64,000 nt of DNA from assembly GCA_964589625.1 (NCBI GenBank), contig CAZPSH010000008.1, forward strand, positions 65,003 through 129,002. The letters are read 5' to 3'. This document shows positions 9,262 to 17,303 of the stretch, piece after piece; position 1 is the first letter of the stretch, and the number at the start of each line of letters is the position of its first letter. Both the position numbers and the translations under genes were made by a program. Below the pieces are notes generated by a model. It was given only the letters and a program-made list of their open reading frames with translations. It was not told where the DNA came from and did no database searches. This DNA comes from JBFLVU01 sp964589625 (lineage in GTDB: Bacteria > Acidobacteriota > UBA4820 > DSQY01).

Positions 9262-10569
9262 CTAGAATTGCACCTGCATGGTGACCTGGAAGCGGTTCTC
9301 GTTGGGGATGTTCTTGTCGCGATGGTCCAGGCTTTCGTAGTCCAAGAGGACGTAGTTGCCCTTGTGGAACTGGTAGGCCACGCCGAAGAGGGAGCGCTTC
9401 TGGCGGTCGCTGTCGGGGTCTTCCTTGTCCTTGTCGAAGTCGTCGTAGCGGCCGATAACGCTCCACTTAGCGGACTCGGGGAAGCGGACTTCGGCGAAGT
9501 AGGAGTAGCCCTTCATCTCGCGCGCGTCGCCGGCCTTCCAGCCCGGACCGTCCGAGGCGTAGACCGCGTCGCCCTTGGCGTTGCCCTTGCCCGTGTAGTA
9601 CTGGCCCGTGAGCGCCACGTACTTATGTTCGTAGCTCAGCATGAAGGCGTTGACCTTGTAGTCGGGCAGCTCCTTCGGGGGCTGGGGCTCGGCCACGTTG
9701 CCCTTGCCGTTGATGAAGAAATAGCTGGCCTGGAGTCCGGGGATCACGTCGGGCAGGGGGCGCAGGGTCACGCGGCCCTCGATTACCTTGTTGTGGTTCT
9801 TCTCGGAGGCGTGGTACCCGCCGCCGTTGAAGACGCCCAACTGCCAGGACCCGTACCGTCCGGCGTAGTGGTTGGCCACGGTCTTCTTGTACTCCTCGTC
9901 CATTTCGGGCCCGAAATCGGATCCCGCCATGATCCCGAAGTCTGCGGAATTGAAGAGGCCGTTACGCTCCATGAACATGGTGTCCTGCATGCGGTAGCGG
10001 TTGATGTGCTCCTCGAAGTCGAGCCAGGGCATGTGGACCATGCCGATCTCCGTGTAGGGCTTGCCGAAGAACTGGTTCCCCTTGCCGCTGAATTTGGCGT
10101 AGACGTACTTCATGCGGAGCTTGGTGTCGCCCGTGGAGTCCTGGGTCACGTCGGGCGTGAACCGCACGGAGAACCAGGGAGTGATCTTCTTCTCCACGTT
10201 GAGGTAGCCGCGCTTCACGGCGAACTTGCTGTAGACGCTGGTTTCATCGGCGATCCCGGCGTACTTGTTCCCGTTCTGGTAGGACAGGTACCAGAGGCCG
10301 CCGATCTTCAGCCCGTCCAGCGCCGAGGGGAGTTTGGGCGCGCTCTTTTTGATCTTGACGTCAAGGCCCCCCTCGATGGACTCCTTAATCGTCGTTTCGG
10401 TGGCCGCTTGGCGCTTGACGTATTCCTCCTGCACGGCGCGGGCCTGGGATTCTGTGATGACCTTGTTGTCCACCAGGATCTTGAGAAGCGGGTCCATCTC
10501 CTGGGCCCTGGAAGCAACTCCCGCCGCGAGTCCGAACGCGCACGCGGCCGCAATCAACGCTTTCCTCAT
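9262..10569 (-). CDS. Outer-membrane porin (OprP/O-like)
   Basis: Start ATG 10569 has a near-perfect Shine-Dalgarno AAAGGAGG and a signal peptide (MRKALIAAACAFGLAAG). The mature N-terminus carries a short helical segment (DPLLKILVDNKVITESQAR) also seen in porins of metal-reducing and related bacteria. The remainder is a Tyr/Trp-rich barrel closing with ...TMQVQF, the C-terminal Phe needed for BAM insertion. Length 435 fits a 16- to 18-strand barrel. The substrate is unknown. It faces the TPR gene at 10729 across a 159-base divergent region. Confidence 0.8.
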   Translation of the reverse strand: MRKALIAAACAFGLAAGVASRAQEMDPLLKILVDNKVITESQARAVQEEYVKRQAATETTIKESIEGGLDVKIKKSAPKLPSALDGLKIGGLWYLSYQNGNKYAGIADETSVYSKFAVKRGYLNVEKKITPWFSVRFTPDVTQDSTGDTKLRMKYVYAKFSGKGNQFFGKPYTEIGMVHMPWLDFEEHINRYRMQDTMFMERNGLFNSADFGIMAGSDFGPEMDEEYKKTVANHYAGRYGSWQLGVFNGGGYHASEKNHNKVIEGRVTLRPLPDVIPGLQASYFFINGKGNVAEPQPPKELPDYKVNAFMLSYEHKYVALTGQYYTGKGNAKGDAVYASDGPGWKAGDAREMKGYSYFAEVRFPESAKWSVIGRYDDFDKDKEDPDSDRQKRSLFGVAYQFHKGNYVLLDYESLDHRDKNIPNENRFQVTMQVQF

Positions 10570-10700
10570 GGTTCCTCCTTTCCTTCCGTCCCGAACGAAT
10601 TTCTCAAAAAGCCGAACCACTGCTCCGGGGCCGAGTCTGGCGTCGGGGCATTGCGGGTTCTTCACGGCCCCTTTTCGGGAGTGAAACACGGCCGGCCCGG

Positions 10701-10709
10701 TGGTACACT
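10701..10709 (+). promoter_or_regulatory. Possible extended -10 element for the TPR gene
   Basis: TGGTACACT resembles an extended -10 (TGn plus TACACT) and lies 20 bases upstream of the ATG. No good -35 box is seen, so this is tentative. Confidence 0.3.
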
Positions 10710-10728
10710 CGGCTCAAAGGAGGCGCCC

Positions 10729-11490
10729 ATGCATCGGATGCATCGTCCCTGGCCGGCCATCCTCCTGGGGTTCGCCCTGGGAACCGCAACGCTCGCCCAA
10801 TCCCCCGCGGATTCTCCGCTCCTCGAACAGGCCCGCGCCGCGTACCTGCAAAGAGACGCCGCGGCTCAGGCCCAGAACGCCGCGGACCTGTTCGCCCGTG
10901 CCGCCGCCGCCGACCCGGCCTCATACGAGGCGCGCTGGGAGGGCGCAAGGGCCTGCTATTTCCTGGGGACGTGGGCCATGCCCGAAATGGAGGAGGACGA
11001 AAAACTCGCCCTGTTTCAGGACGGGATCGACCGGGCCAAGGCGGCCGTGGCCCTGAACCCGAAGGGGGCAGAGGGCCATTTCTGGCTCGGCGTGCTCTAC
11101 GGGGTCTACGGCGAAACCAAGGGCATCTTCAAGTCGCTGGCCATGGTGCCGGGCATCCGGAGCGAGATGGCCGAGTGTCTGAAGATCGACCGCACGGTGG
11201 AAGGATACGGCCCCGACCGGCTCCTGGGGCGTCTCTACTACAAGCTTCCCGGCTTCAAGGGCGGGGACAACCGGAAGTCCATCGAGCACCTGGAGCGGGC
11301 CGTCCAGGGAGAGCCCTTGAACGCCCTGAGCCGCCTGTACCTCGCCGAGACGTACCGCGCCGAGGACATGGAGGAGAAGGCCGTCGAGCAGCTTCGCACC
11401 ATCCTGGCCATGACGCCGGACGCCCGGTGGAGGGCCGAGCACCCGGCCATCCGTTCCCAGGCCGAGGCGCTTCTCAAGAAGCTAAGTTGA
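10729..11490 (+). CDS. Periplasmic TPR-repeat protein
   Basis: ATG 10729 follows AAAGGAGG by five bases. The signal peptide ends near ATLAQS, so the protein is probably exported. The 253-residue product is built of TPR-like helix pairs (for example AAVALNPKGAEGHFWLGVLYG and NALSRLYLAETY). The pattern resembles TPR proteins sometimes named TatT-like, but I cannot assign a function. It is transcribed away from the porin and ends 10 bases before the convergent OPT transporter. Confidence 0.7.
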   Translation: MHRMHRPWPAILLGFALGTATLAQSPADSPLLEQARAAYLQRDAAAQAQNAADLFARAAAADPASYEARWEGARACYFLGTWAMPEMEEDEKLALFQDGIDRAKAAVALNPKGAEGHFWLGVLYGVYGETKGIFKSLAMVPGIRSEMAECLKIDRTVEGYGPDRLLGRLYYKLPGFKGGDNRKSIEHLERAVQGEPLNALSRLYLAETYRAEDMEEKAVEQLRTILAMTPDARWRAEHPAIRSQAEALLKKLS

Positions 11491-11499
11491 GCCTCCGCT

Positions 11500-13536
11500 T
11501 CAGCGCCCGCAGGACGCCCGACGGATGGCGAGCGCCACCACCGCGTACAGGGCCGCGATGACGCAGGCCTGGGCGGCCACCCCGGGCCACGCGCCCAGGG
11601 GCGGCTCCCGGAATAGGGCCAGGAAATCCCCCCCCAGAGAGGGGTAGAAGCTCGCCAGCGTGATCGGAACGGCCAGAAGGATCCCCATGAGCGCTTCGCC
11701 CGTGATGAGGCCCGAGGCGAAGAGCAGGCCGCGCTTTTCCCCCGCCGCCGCCGCGGCTCCCCGTAGCTCGCTGTCGAGCCCTCCCTTTTCCAGCGCCTGG
11801 ACCGCCCTCGAAACGGCGTAGGCCACCAGGCCTCCTACGAGGATCGTCGTGGAGAGCCGGAAGGGAAGGTAGATTCCCACCGCGACGGCCAGGACGGGCG
11901 TCCGGAAGGAGCTCCCGCGCGCCTTCAGGTAGAGGTCCAGGGAGATGATGGCTACGGCGATGAGGGCGCCGATGGCCACCATGGTCCAGGGCAACCCGCC
12001 CATGAACACGCCCTTCGAAACGGAGGCCATGAGGGTGGCCTGGGGCGCGGGAAGCGGTGCGGGGTGGGCCGCCATCCAGGCGGCGTCCGCATCCATGGGG
12101 ACTCCGACCCCGTACTTGAGATTCAGGAGCTGGAGGATGGGGGCGATCACGAAGGCGGAGGAGAGGACCCCCACGATCAACATGAACTCCTGCTTCCACG
12201 GTGTCGCGCCCACGATGTAGCCGGCCTTCAGATCCTGCAGGTTGTCGCCCGAGATGGACGCGGCGCAGCAGACCACGGCGCCGATGAGGATGGCGGCCGC
12301 CGGCCCCGACGGGTTCCCGTGTCCCATGAACAGAAGGAGGACGAGGGAGGCGAAGAGGATGGTGGAGATCGTCACGCCCGAGATGGGGTTGTTGGAGGAG
12401 CCCACGAGGCCCGCCATGTAGCCTGCAACGGCGGAAAACAGGAACCCGGCCACGAGCATGATGACGGCCATCACGAGGCTGACGGCGGTGCTCTCCACGA
12501 CCAGCCGGTAGACAAAGAAGAGCGGAACCACCGAGAGGGCCGAGAAGAACAAGACCCAGGCCATGGGGATGTCCCGGTCGGTCCGCTCCACGGAGGCGCC
12601 GGCCTTCTCGTCCCGGAAGGCCTGGAGCCCGCTCCGCACCCCCGTGAGGAGCTGATGGCGCATCTGGATCAGGGCCCAGAACCCGCCGACGCACATGGCC
12701 CCCACGCCGAGGAAGCGGATCTGGTCCCGCCACAGGGCCGTCGCCGAAGCCACCGCCGTGCCACCCTCAGGCAGGCCGTGCAGGGCCGCGTACAGCGGAA
12801 TGGCGATCCACCAGGAGAGGGCACCTCCCAGGAACACGAGCACGGCGATCCTCAGGCCCACGATGAATCCCACGCCGAGCAGCGCCGGGGAGAGGTCCAT
12901 CCCCAGGTAGGCCACGGAGCCGCCCACGCGACCGCCCAACTCAAGGGCCGAGTTCCACAGTTTGAGGCCGGCTTCCTGGCAGAGCTTGAGGATCCCACCC
13001 GTGAGGCCCGCGGCCACGATGACGGAGAGGTTTCCCTTCTCGCCCCGCTGGCCGGCCTTGAGAACCTCCCCGGTGGCGATTCCCTCGGGGAACTTGATCT
13101 CCTTCTCACTCTGCACGACCAGCGCCCGGCGGAGGGGGACGGAGAAGAGGACGCCGATGGTCCCGCCCAGGGCGCAGATGAGGAGCGTCTGGACGTAGTC
13201 GTAGTCCTTCCAGAATCCAAGGATGACCAGGCCGGGGATCGTGAAGACGGCGGCGGCGGCCACCGCTTCTCCCGCAGAGGCGGCCGTCTGGACGATGTTG
13301 TTTTCGAGGATGTTGCTCCGCCGGAAGAAGGAGAAGAGGGTCATGGAGATGACCGCCGCGGGGATGGAAGCCGACACGGTCATTCCCGCGAAGAGGCCCA
13401 GGTAGGCATTGGCGGCCGCCAGGACGACGGCGAGAATCACCCCCAGCACGATGGCCTTGAAGGTGATTTCGGGCAGATTCCGGTTGGCGGCGACGACCGG
13501 CTCGTGGACAGGCGGGACCTGCTTGGGCTCCTCCAC
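11500..13536 (-). CDS. OPT family oligopeptide/metal-chelate transporter
   Basis: A large inner-membrane protein with about 15-16 hydrophobic segments. Family motifs are the first helix region (ITFKAIVLGVILAVVLAAAN), NAYLGLFAGMTVSASIP and the KFPEGIATGEVLKAG loop. GTG 13536 is chosen over TTG 13608 because GGAGAGGAGG lies six bases upstream, giving 678 residues. OPT proteins import oligopeptides or metal-siderophore complexes by proton symport. It lies just downstream of bamD on the same strand (about 90 bases), so read-through is possible. Confidence 0.85.
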   Translation of the reverse strand: MEEPKQVPPVHEPVVAANRNLPEITFKAIVLGVILAVVLAAANAYLGLFAGMTVSASIPAAVISMTLFSFFRRSNILENNIVQTAASAGEAVAAAAVFTIPGLVILGFWKDYDYVQTLLICALGGTIGVLFSVPLRRALVVQSEKEIKFPEGIATGEVLKAGQRGEKGNLSVIVAAGLTGGILKLCQEAGLKLWNSALELGGRVGGSVAYLGMDLSPALLGVGFIVGLRIAVLVFLGGALSWWIAIPLYAALHGLPEGGTAVASATALWRDQIRFLGVGAMCVGGFWALIQMRHQLLTGVRSGLQAFRDEKAGASVERTDRDIPMAWVLFFSALSVVPLFFVYRLVVESTAVSLVMAVIMLVAGFLFSAVAGYMAGLVGSSNNPISGVTISTILFASLVLLLFMGHGNPSGPAAAILIGAVVCCAASISGDNLQDLKAGYIVGATPWKQEFMLIVGVLSSAFVIAPILQLLNLKYGVGVPMDADAAWMAAHPAPLPAPQATLMASVSKGVFMGGLPWTMVAIGALIAVAIISLDLYLKARGSSFRTPVLAVAVGIYLPFRLSTTILVGGLVAYAVSRAVQALEKGGLDSELRGAAAAAGEKRGLLFASGLITGEALMGILLAVPITLASFYPSLGGDFLALFREPPLGAWPGVAAQACVIAALYAVVALAIRRASCGR

Positions 13537-13626
13537 GGGGGCCTCCTCTCCTGATGGGTGCTCGGGATCGGGGGCCGCAGGGCGGCCTCCGCCTTCAGGG
13601 GCGGCCAAGGGGGCCGCTCCGGGCCT

Positions 13627-14499
13627 TTACTTCCAGAACTGCCACCAGTGCTTGGTCTTCTTCTTGGGCAGAAGGGGTTCCTCGAAGACGTCCCTCCTCT
13701 GCTTTCGGAGGGAGCGCTCCTCCTTCCTCTGGACTTGGCTCAGGCGCTTCTGGGCGTCCTTGGCGAGGACCGTTTCCGGCACGGTTTCGACGATCCTCTG
13801 GTAGTAGAGGGTGGCCTCCTGGATCTGCCCGTCCATGGCCAGGGCGTCCCCCAGGCGGTAGTAGACGACCGGCAGGTTCCAGTACTTCGGGTACTTTTCG
13901 ATAACGCCCCGGTAGCGCGCGATGGCCCCCTTGGGGTGCTCGTTCTTGAGGTAGAAGTCCCCCACCTTGATCTCGTGGGCGGCGAGGAGGTCGTTGATGG
14001 CCACGAGTTTCTGGCGGGCCGGCTCGGCGTGGGCGCTCTTGGGGTAGTTGTCCACCACCGCCTGGAAGGAGTCCCGGGCGCTGCGGGCGGGGGTCATGTC
14101 CCGATCCGGCGTCTCCACCGACTCCAGATAGGCCTCCCCGATGCGGAATTGGCAGTAAGGGGCATCGGGGTGGGTCGGGTGGAAAGCCAGGAAGGACTGG
14201 TAGCGGCTGATGGCCTCGGCGTAGGATTCCATCGTGTGGTCGAGCATGTAGGCGTCGGCCGTCGCGATGGCGGCCTTGTCCTTGTACTCCCCCGCGTCCT
14301 CGCGGAGCGTGATCTGGTCGAAGTACTTCCGGGCCGTTCCGGGCTTTTTCTTTTTGATGGCGGCCTGGCCCTTCTCGTACAGGACCGAGACCGGCACCAC
14401 CTCCTGGTCCGGGACGTCCTTGGGACGGCGATGATGGCAAGCCGTCGTAAGAAGCACAGCGGTGAGGGCCACGGCGGCCAGAATGCTAAGGGTTCTCAA
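13627..14499 (-). CDS. bamD: Outer-membrane assembly lipoprotein BamD-like
   Basis: A lipoprotein signal with lipobox LLTTAC (Cys about residue 21), then five TPR-type repeats such as EAISRYQSFLAFHPTHPDA and RIGEAYLES, the fold of BamD/YfiO, and a basic C-terminus (KKKTKHWWQFWK). It would act on the periplasmic face of the outer membrane, in the BAM complex that inserts porins like those at 7913 and 9262. The start is a TTG codon with AGGAGAAGG upstream; no ATG fits before the signal. It overlaps the thioesterase gene by 14 bases. Confidence 0.85.
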   Translation of the reverse strand: MRTLSILAAVALTAVLLTTACHHRRPKDVPDQEVVPVSVLYEKGQAAIKKKKPGTARKYFDQITLREDAGEYKDKAAIATADAYMLDHTMESYAEAISRYQSFLAFHPTHPDAPYCQFRIGEAYLESVETPDRDMTPARSARDSFQAVVDNYPKSAHAEPARQKLVAINDLLAAHEIKVGDFYLKNEHPKGAIARYRGVIEKYPKYWNLPVVYYRLGDALAMDGQIQEATLYYQRIVETVPETVLAKDAQKRLSQVQRKEERSLRKQRRDVFEEPLLPKKKTKHWWQFWK

Positions 14500-14899
14500 G
14501 GCCTTCTCCTATGAGGACGAACAGGTCTTTCGGCACGCGCCTGGGCCTTCCCGAGAGGTCCGTGGCCACGTGTTCGGTACGGCCGCGGCAGAGGAGGGCG
14601 CCGTCGGCGACTCTTCGAAGCGAGTAGTCGAACGCGAAGCGAACCGGTGTGGCCCCGGACAGCTCCGCCTCGATTTCCACTTCGTCGTCGTACCTCGCCG
14701 GAAGGAGGTATTCGGCAGAGGCGCGCAGGACGGGCATCCGGATGCCCGCCTCCTCGAGGGCCGCGTACGGGATTCCCCGGGCCCTCAGATACTCCGTCCG
14801 GCCCACCTCCAGCCACGCGAAGTAGGCGGCGTGATGGACCACGCCCATCTGGTCGGTTTCCGCGTACCTCACGCGGAGCGTGGTCCTATGGCGCCCCAA
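14486..14899 (-). CDS. YbgC/4HBT-family acyl-CoA thioesterase
   Basis: A 137-residue hot-dog fold protein. The catalytic segment RYAETDQMGVVHHAAYFAW contains the conserved Asp of the 4-hydroxybenzoyl-CoA thioesterase group (about residue 15) and the HH pair. Such enzymes hydrolyse acyl-CoA or acyl-ACP in the cytoplasm; YbgC homologues are linked to the cell envelope (Tol-Pal), which fits the adjacent bamD. The start is TTG 14899 with GGAG eight bases upstream. It overlaps rpe upstream and bamD downstream by 14 bases each, so the three are translationally coupled. Confidence 0.85.
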   Translation of the reverse strand: MGRHRTTLRVRYAETDQMGVVHHAAYFAWLEVGRTEYLRARGIPYAALEEAGIRMPVLRASAEYLLPARYDDEVEIEAELSGATPVRFAFDYSLRRVADGALLCRGRTEHVATDLSGRPRRVPKDLFVLIGEGLENP

Positions 14900-15560
14900 G
14901 GATGGTCTCCGTGAGCGCGCGTGCCGCCGCGGCGGGGTCGGCGGCGCCGAAAACGGCCGAGCCCGCCACGAGCCAGTCGGCGCCCGCCTCCAGCAGGGGC
15001 GGAAGTGTGGACGGTCCCACGCCGCCGTCCACTTCGATGGCGAAGGAGAGATCCCGCTCCTGGCGGAACAGGGCCAGCCGTCGGACCTTGTCCAGGGCCG
15101 AGGGGATGAAACCCTGGCCGCCGAAGCCGGGGTTGACGCTCATGACGAGGACGAAATCCAGGTCCGGCAGGACCACCGAGAGGGTGTCCACGGGCGTGGA
15201 GGGGTTGAGCGCGACCCCGGGCCTCATCCCAAGTTCGCGGATCGCCTGGACCGTGCGGTGCAGATGGGGGCACGCCTCCTGATGGACCGAGAGGAGGTCG
15301 GTCCCCGCCGAGGCGAAGGCCCGGAGGTACCGGTCGGGCTGAGCGATCATGAGGTGGCAGTCGATGGGAAGGGCCGTTGCGGGCCGGAGGCGCTCCACCA
15401 CCGGAGGCCCCAGGGTGATGTTGGGTACGAAATGGCCGTCCATCACGTCCACGTGGAGGAGGCCCGCGTGGGGCTCGATCCGGCGGATGGAATCCCCCAG
15501 CGCCGCGAAATCGGCCGACAAGATGCTCGGGGCGAGGCACCGTCTGGGCGGGCTCCTCAT
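14886..15560 (-). CDS. rpe: Ribulose-phosphate 3-epimerase
   Basis: A 224-residue TIM barrel with all family signatures: LAPSILSADF at the start, HVDVMDGHFVPNITLGP with the metal-binding His and Asp, VMSVNPGFGGQGF, and EVDGGV with the catalytic Asp, plus a C-terminal phosphate-binding AGSAVF. It interconverts ribulose-5-phosphate and xylulose-5-phosphate in the cytoplasm. ATG 15560 overlaps the stop of the PASTA gene (ATGA). Confidence 0.95.
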   Translation of the reverse strand: MRSPPRRCLAPSILSADFAALGDSIRRIEPHAGLLHVDVMDGHFVPNITLGPPVVERLRPATALPIDCHLMIAQPDRYLRAFASAGTDLLSVHQEACPHLHRTVQAIRELGMRPGVALNPSTPVDTLSVVLPDLDFVLVMSVNPGFGGQGFIPSALDKVRRLALFRQERDLSFAIEVDGGVGPSTLPPLLEAGADWLVAGSAVFGAADPAAAARALTETILGAP

Positions 15561-16264
15561 GGCCGGCTCACCGAGAGGTGGACCACGTCTCGGCGCCCCA
15601 GCGGGAAGCCGGGGCGGGGCTCCTGGTCCACGATGGTGTTCCTGCCCGCTCCCGGGAGGGCCACCGCGCGCGCGCTGGCCACAAGGATTCCGTACTCCTG
15701 GAGCCCGGCCGTGGCGCGGTCCAGTTCCATGCCACGCAGGTCGGGCATGACGAAGGTGGGGGAGGAGGGGCCGAGGCTCACGAGCAGGCCCACCTCCTGT
15801 TCCCGCGGCACGGCGGCGCCCGGCGCCGGAGTCTGGCCCACGACCGTGGAGGCGGGCGCGGAGGCGTGGACGTAACTGGCGGCGGTGGGCCGCAACCCGG
15901 TCTGCTGGGCCTGGATCTGGGCGGCTTCCAGCCGAAGGCCCCTCAGGTCGGGGACCTCCAGGCGGTCGATGCCTCGGCTCACCACGACCGAGAGGGTCAT
16001 CCCCTTCCGCACGGCCATGCCCGGTGCGGGGGATTGAGAAAGGACGCGTCCCTTCTCCGTCCGGAGGTCGTACCGCTCCTCCTGAACCCGGAAGGCGAGC
16101 TTGGCCCGCTGGGTTTCCCACTCCGCCTGCTCGCGCGTCAAGCCCGACACGTGCGGGACGCTGGTTCCGCTCCCGAAGAGGGACACGCGGATGAGCAAGG
16201 CCACGCCCGCGAGGACGCCCAGTCCGAACAGGCCGGCGTAAATGAGGAACTTCACCAGACGCAA
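15557..16264 (-). CDS. Membrane-anchored triple-PASTA protein
   Basis: One N-terminal membrane helix (FLIYAGLFGLGVLAGVALL) is followed by three PASTA domains, marked by VPHVSGLTREQAEW, VPDLRGLRLEAAQIQ and MPDLRGMELDRATAGLQ and by repeated phrases of the type SQSPAPGMAVRKG. PASTA domains bind muropeptides or beta-lactams and usually sit on Ser/Thr kinases or PBPs, but no kinase or transpeptidase domain is present. TTG 16264 has GGAGG six bases upstream; GTG 16294 (245 residues) is a possible alternative. The rpe-PASTA pair is a recurrent neighbourhood that I recall but cannot verify here. Confidence 0.8.
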   Translation of the reverse strand: MRLVKFLIYAGLFGLGVLAGVALLIRVSLFGSGTSVPHVSGLTREQAEWETQRAKLAFRVQEERYDLRTEKGRVLSQSPAPGMAVRKGMTLSVVVSRGIDRLEVPDLRGLRLEAAQIQAQQTGLRPTAASYVHASAPASTVVGQTPAPGAAVPREQEVGLLVSLGPSSPTFVMPDLRGMELDRATAGLQEYGILVASARAVALPGAGRNTIVDQEPRPGFPLGRRDVVHLSVSRP

Positions 16265-16395
16265 GGCCGCCTCCAGGCCCGTGAAGTGTACCACAGGGAC
16301 CCGGAGAAGGGACGGGGTGCGGGGAAGGCCGGAGCCGCGCCGCGGTTGGCCCTCCGCCCCCGATGCCCCTGCCGGCGCCCCAATGTCGCGAGGGG

Positions 16396-16424
16396 TTTAC
16401 GCGACCATCCCCGTTGGATATACT
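16396..16424 (+). promoter_or_regulatory. Sigma-70-type promoter of accD-folC
   Basis: TTTACG (-35), 17 bases, TATACT (-10). The predicted transcript start near 16431 leaves a leader of about 12 bases before ATG 16443, and so excludes the in-frame upstream starts. Confidence 0.6.
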
Positions 16425-16442
16425 CCCGTGGGAGTCAAGGGG

Positions 16443-17303
16443 ATGTGGTTTCGGCAGAAGAAAAAGCCGGAGGTGCAGGACGGGGAGGAGCGCTCCGTCA
16501 AGGTTCCGGCCGGCCTGTGGAGCAAGTGTGACAGCTGCGGGCAGGTCCTCTTCTCCCAAACCGTTGAAGAGAACAACAACGTCTGTCCGAAGTGCGACTA
16601 CCACTTTCGCATCTCCGCCCGCCAGCGCCTCCAGATGCTCTGCGACGGAGGCGAATTCGAGGAGTTGGACTCGGAAGTCGGCCCCAAGGACGTCCTCGGC
16701 TTCAAGGACCTGAAGAAGTACTCGGACCGCCTCGCGCAGTACCAAAAGTCCGTGGGCATGAAGGACGCCGTCATCAACGCCCGCGGGAAAATGGGCGGGC
16801 TTCCGGTGGTCTTCTCCTGCATGGAGTACGCCTTCATGGGCGGGTCCATGGGCAGCGTCGTGGGCGAGAAGATCACCCGCGCCGCCGAACGGGCCGCCGC
16901 CGAACGGGCCGCCCTCGTGGTCATTTCCTGCTCGGGCGGGGCCCGGATGCAGGAGTCGGTCCTCTCCCTCATGCAGATGGCCAAGGTGTCGGCGGCCCTC
17001 GCCCGCCTCCACGAGGCGCGGCTTCCCTACCTTTCCGTCATGACCGACCCGACCACGGGAGGGGTCACGGCGTCCTTCGCCATGCTCGGGGACGTGAACC
17101 TGGCGGAGCCCAAGGCCCTCATCGGCTTCGCGGGCCCCCGAGTGATCGAGCAGACCATCCGCCAGAAACTGCCCGAGGGGTTTCAGCGCTCGGAGTTCCT
17201 CCTCGAGAAGGGCTTTCTCGACCTGGTGGTCCACCGCAACCAGCTCCGGGAGACCCTCGCGCGGCTCATCGCCCTCCTGGCCGGGAGCTCTCCGGCCCCA
17301 TGA
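16443..17303 (+). CDS. accD: Acetyl-CoA carboxylase carboxyltransferase subunit beta
   Basis: 286 residues, the normal AccD length when read from ATG 16443 (MWFRQKKK). A four-cysteine zinc ribbon (CDSC...CPKC, residues about 25-47) precedes the crotonase-fold carboxyltransferase domain with CMEYAFMGGSMGSVVGEK and SCSGGARMQE (oxyanion glycines). With AccA it transfers carboxyl from biotin to acetyl-CoA, the first step of fatty-acid synthesis; accA is not in the window. The stop overlaps the folC start (ATGA), the common accD-folC pairing. Confidence 0.95.
   Translation: MWFRQKKKPEVQDGEERSVKVPAGLWSKCDSCGQVLFSQTVEENNNVCPKCDYHFRISARQRLQMLCDGGEFEELDSEVGPKDVLGFKDLKKYSDRLAQYQKSVGMKDAVINARGKMGGLPVVFSCMEYAFMGGSMGSVVGEKITRAAERAAAERAALVVISCSGGARMQESVLSLMQMAKVSAALARLHEARLPYLSVMTDPTTGGVTASFAMLGDVNLAEPKALIGFAGPRVIEQTIRQKLPEGFQRSEFLLEKGFLDLVVHRNQLRETLARLIALLAGSSPAP

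Noticed and set aside
9268..11490. Plus-strand frame of 740 codons over the porin
   Set aside because: The first 480 codons are antisense to the porin at 9262-10569 and have low-complexity Val/Leu/Gly composition. Only the part from ATG 10729 is a gene.
14886..17234. Long minus-strand frame of 782 codons covering rpe and running antisense through accD
   Set aside because: Only the rpe part has protein-family motifs. The rest is a shadow of the GC-rich coding strand of accD and lies antisense to a well-supported gene.
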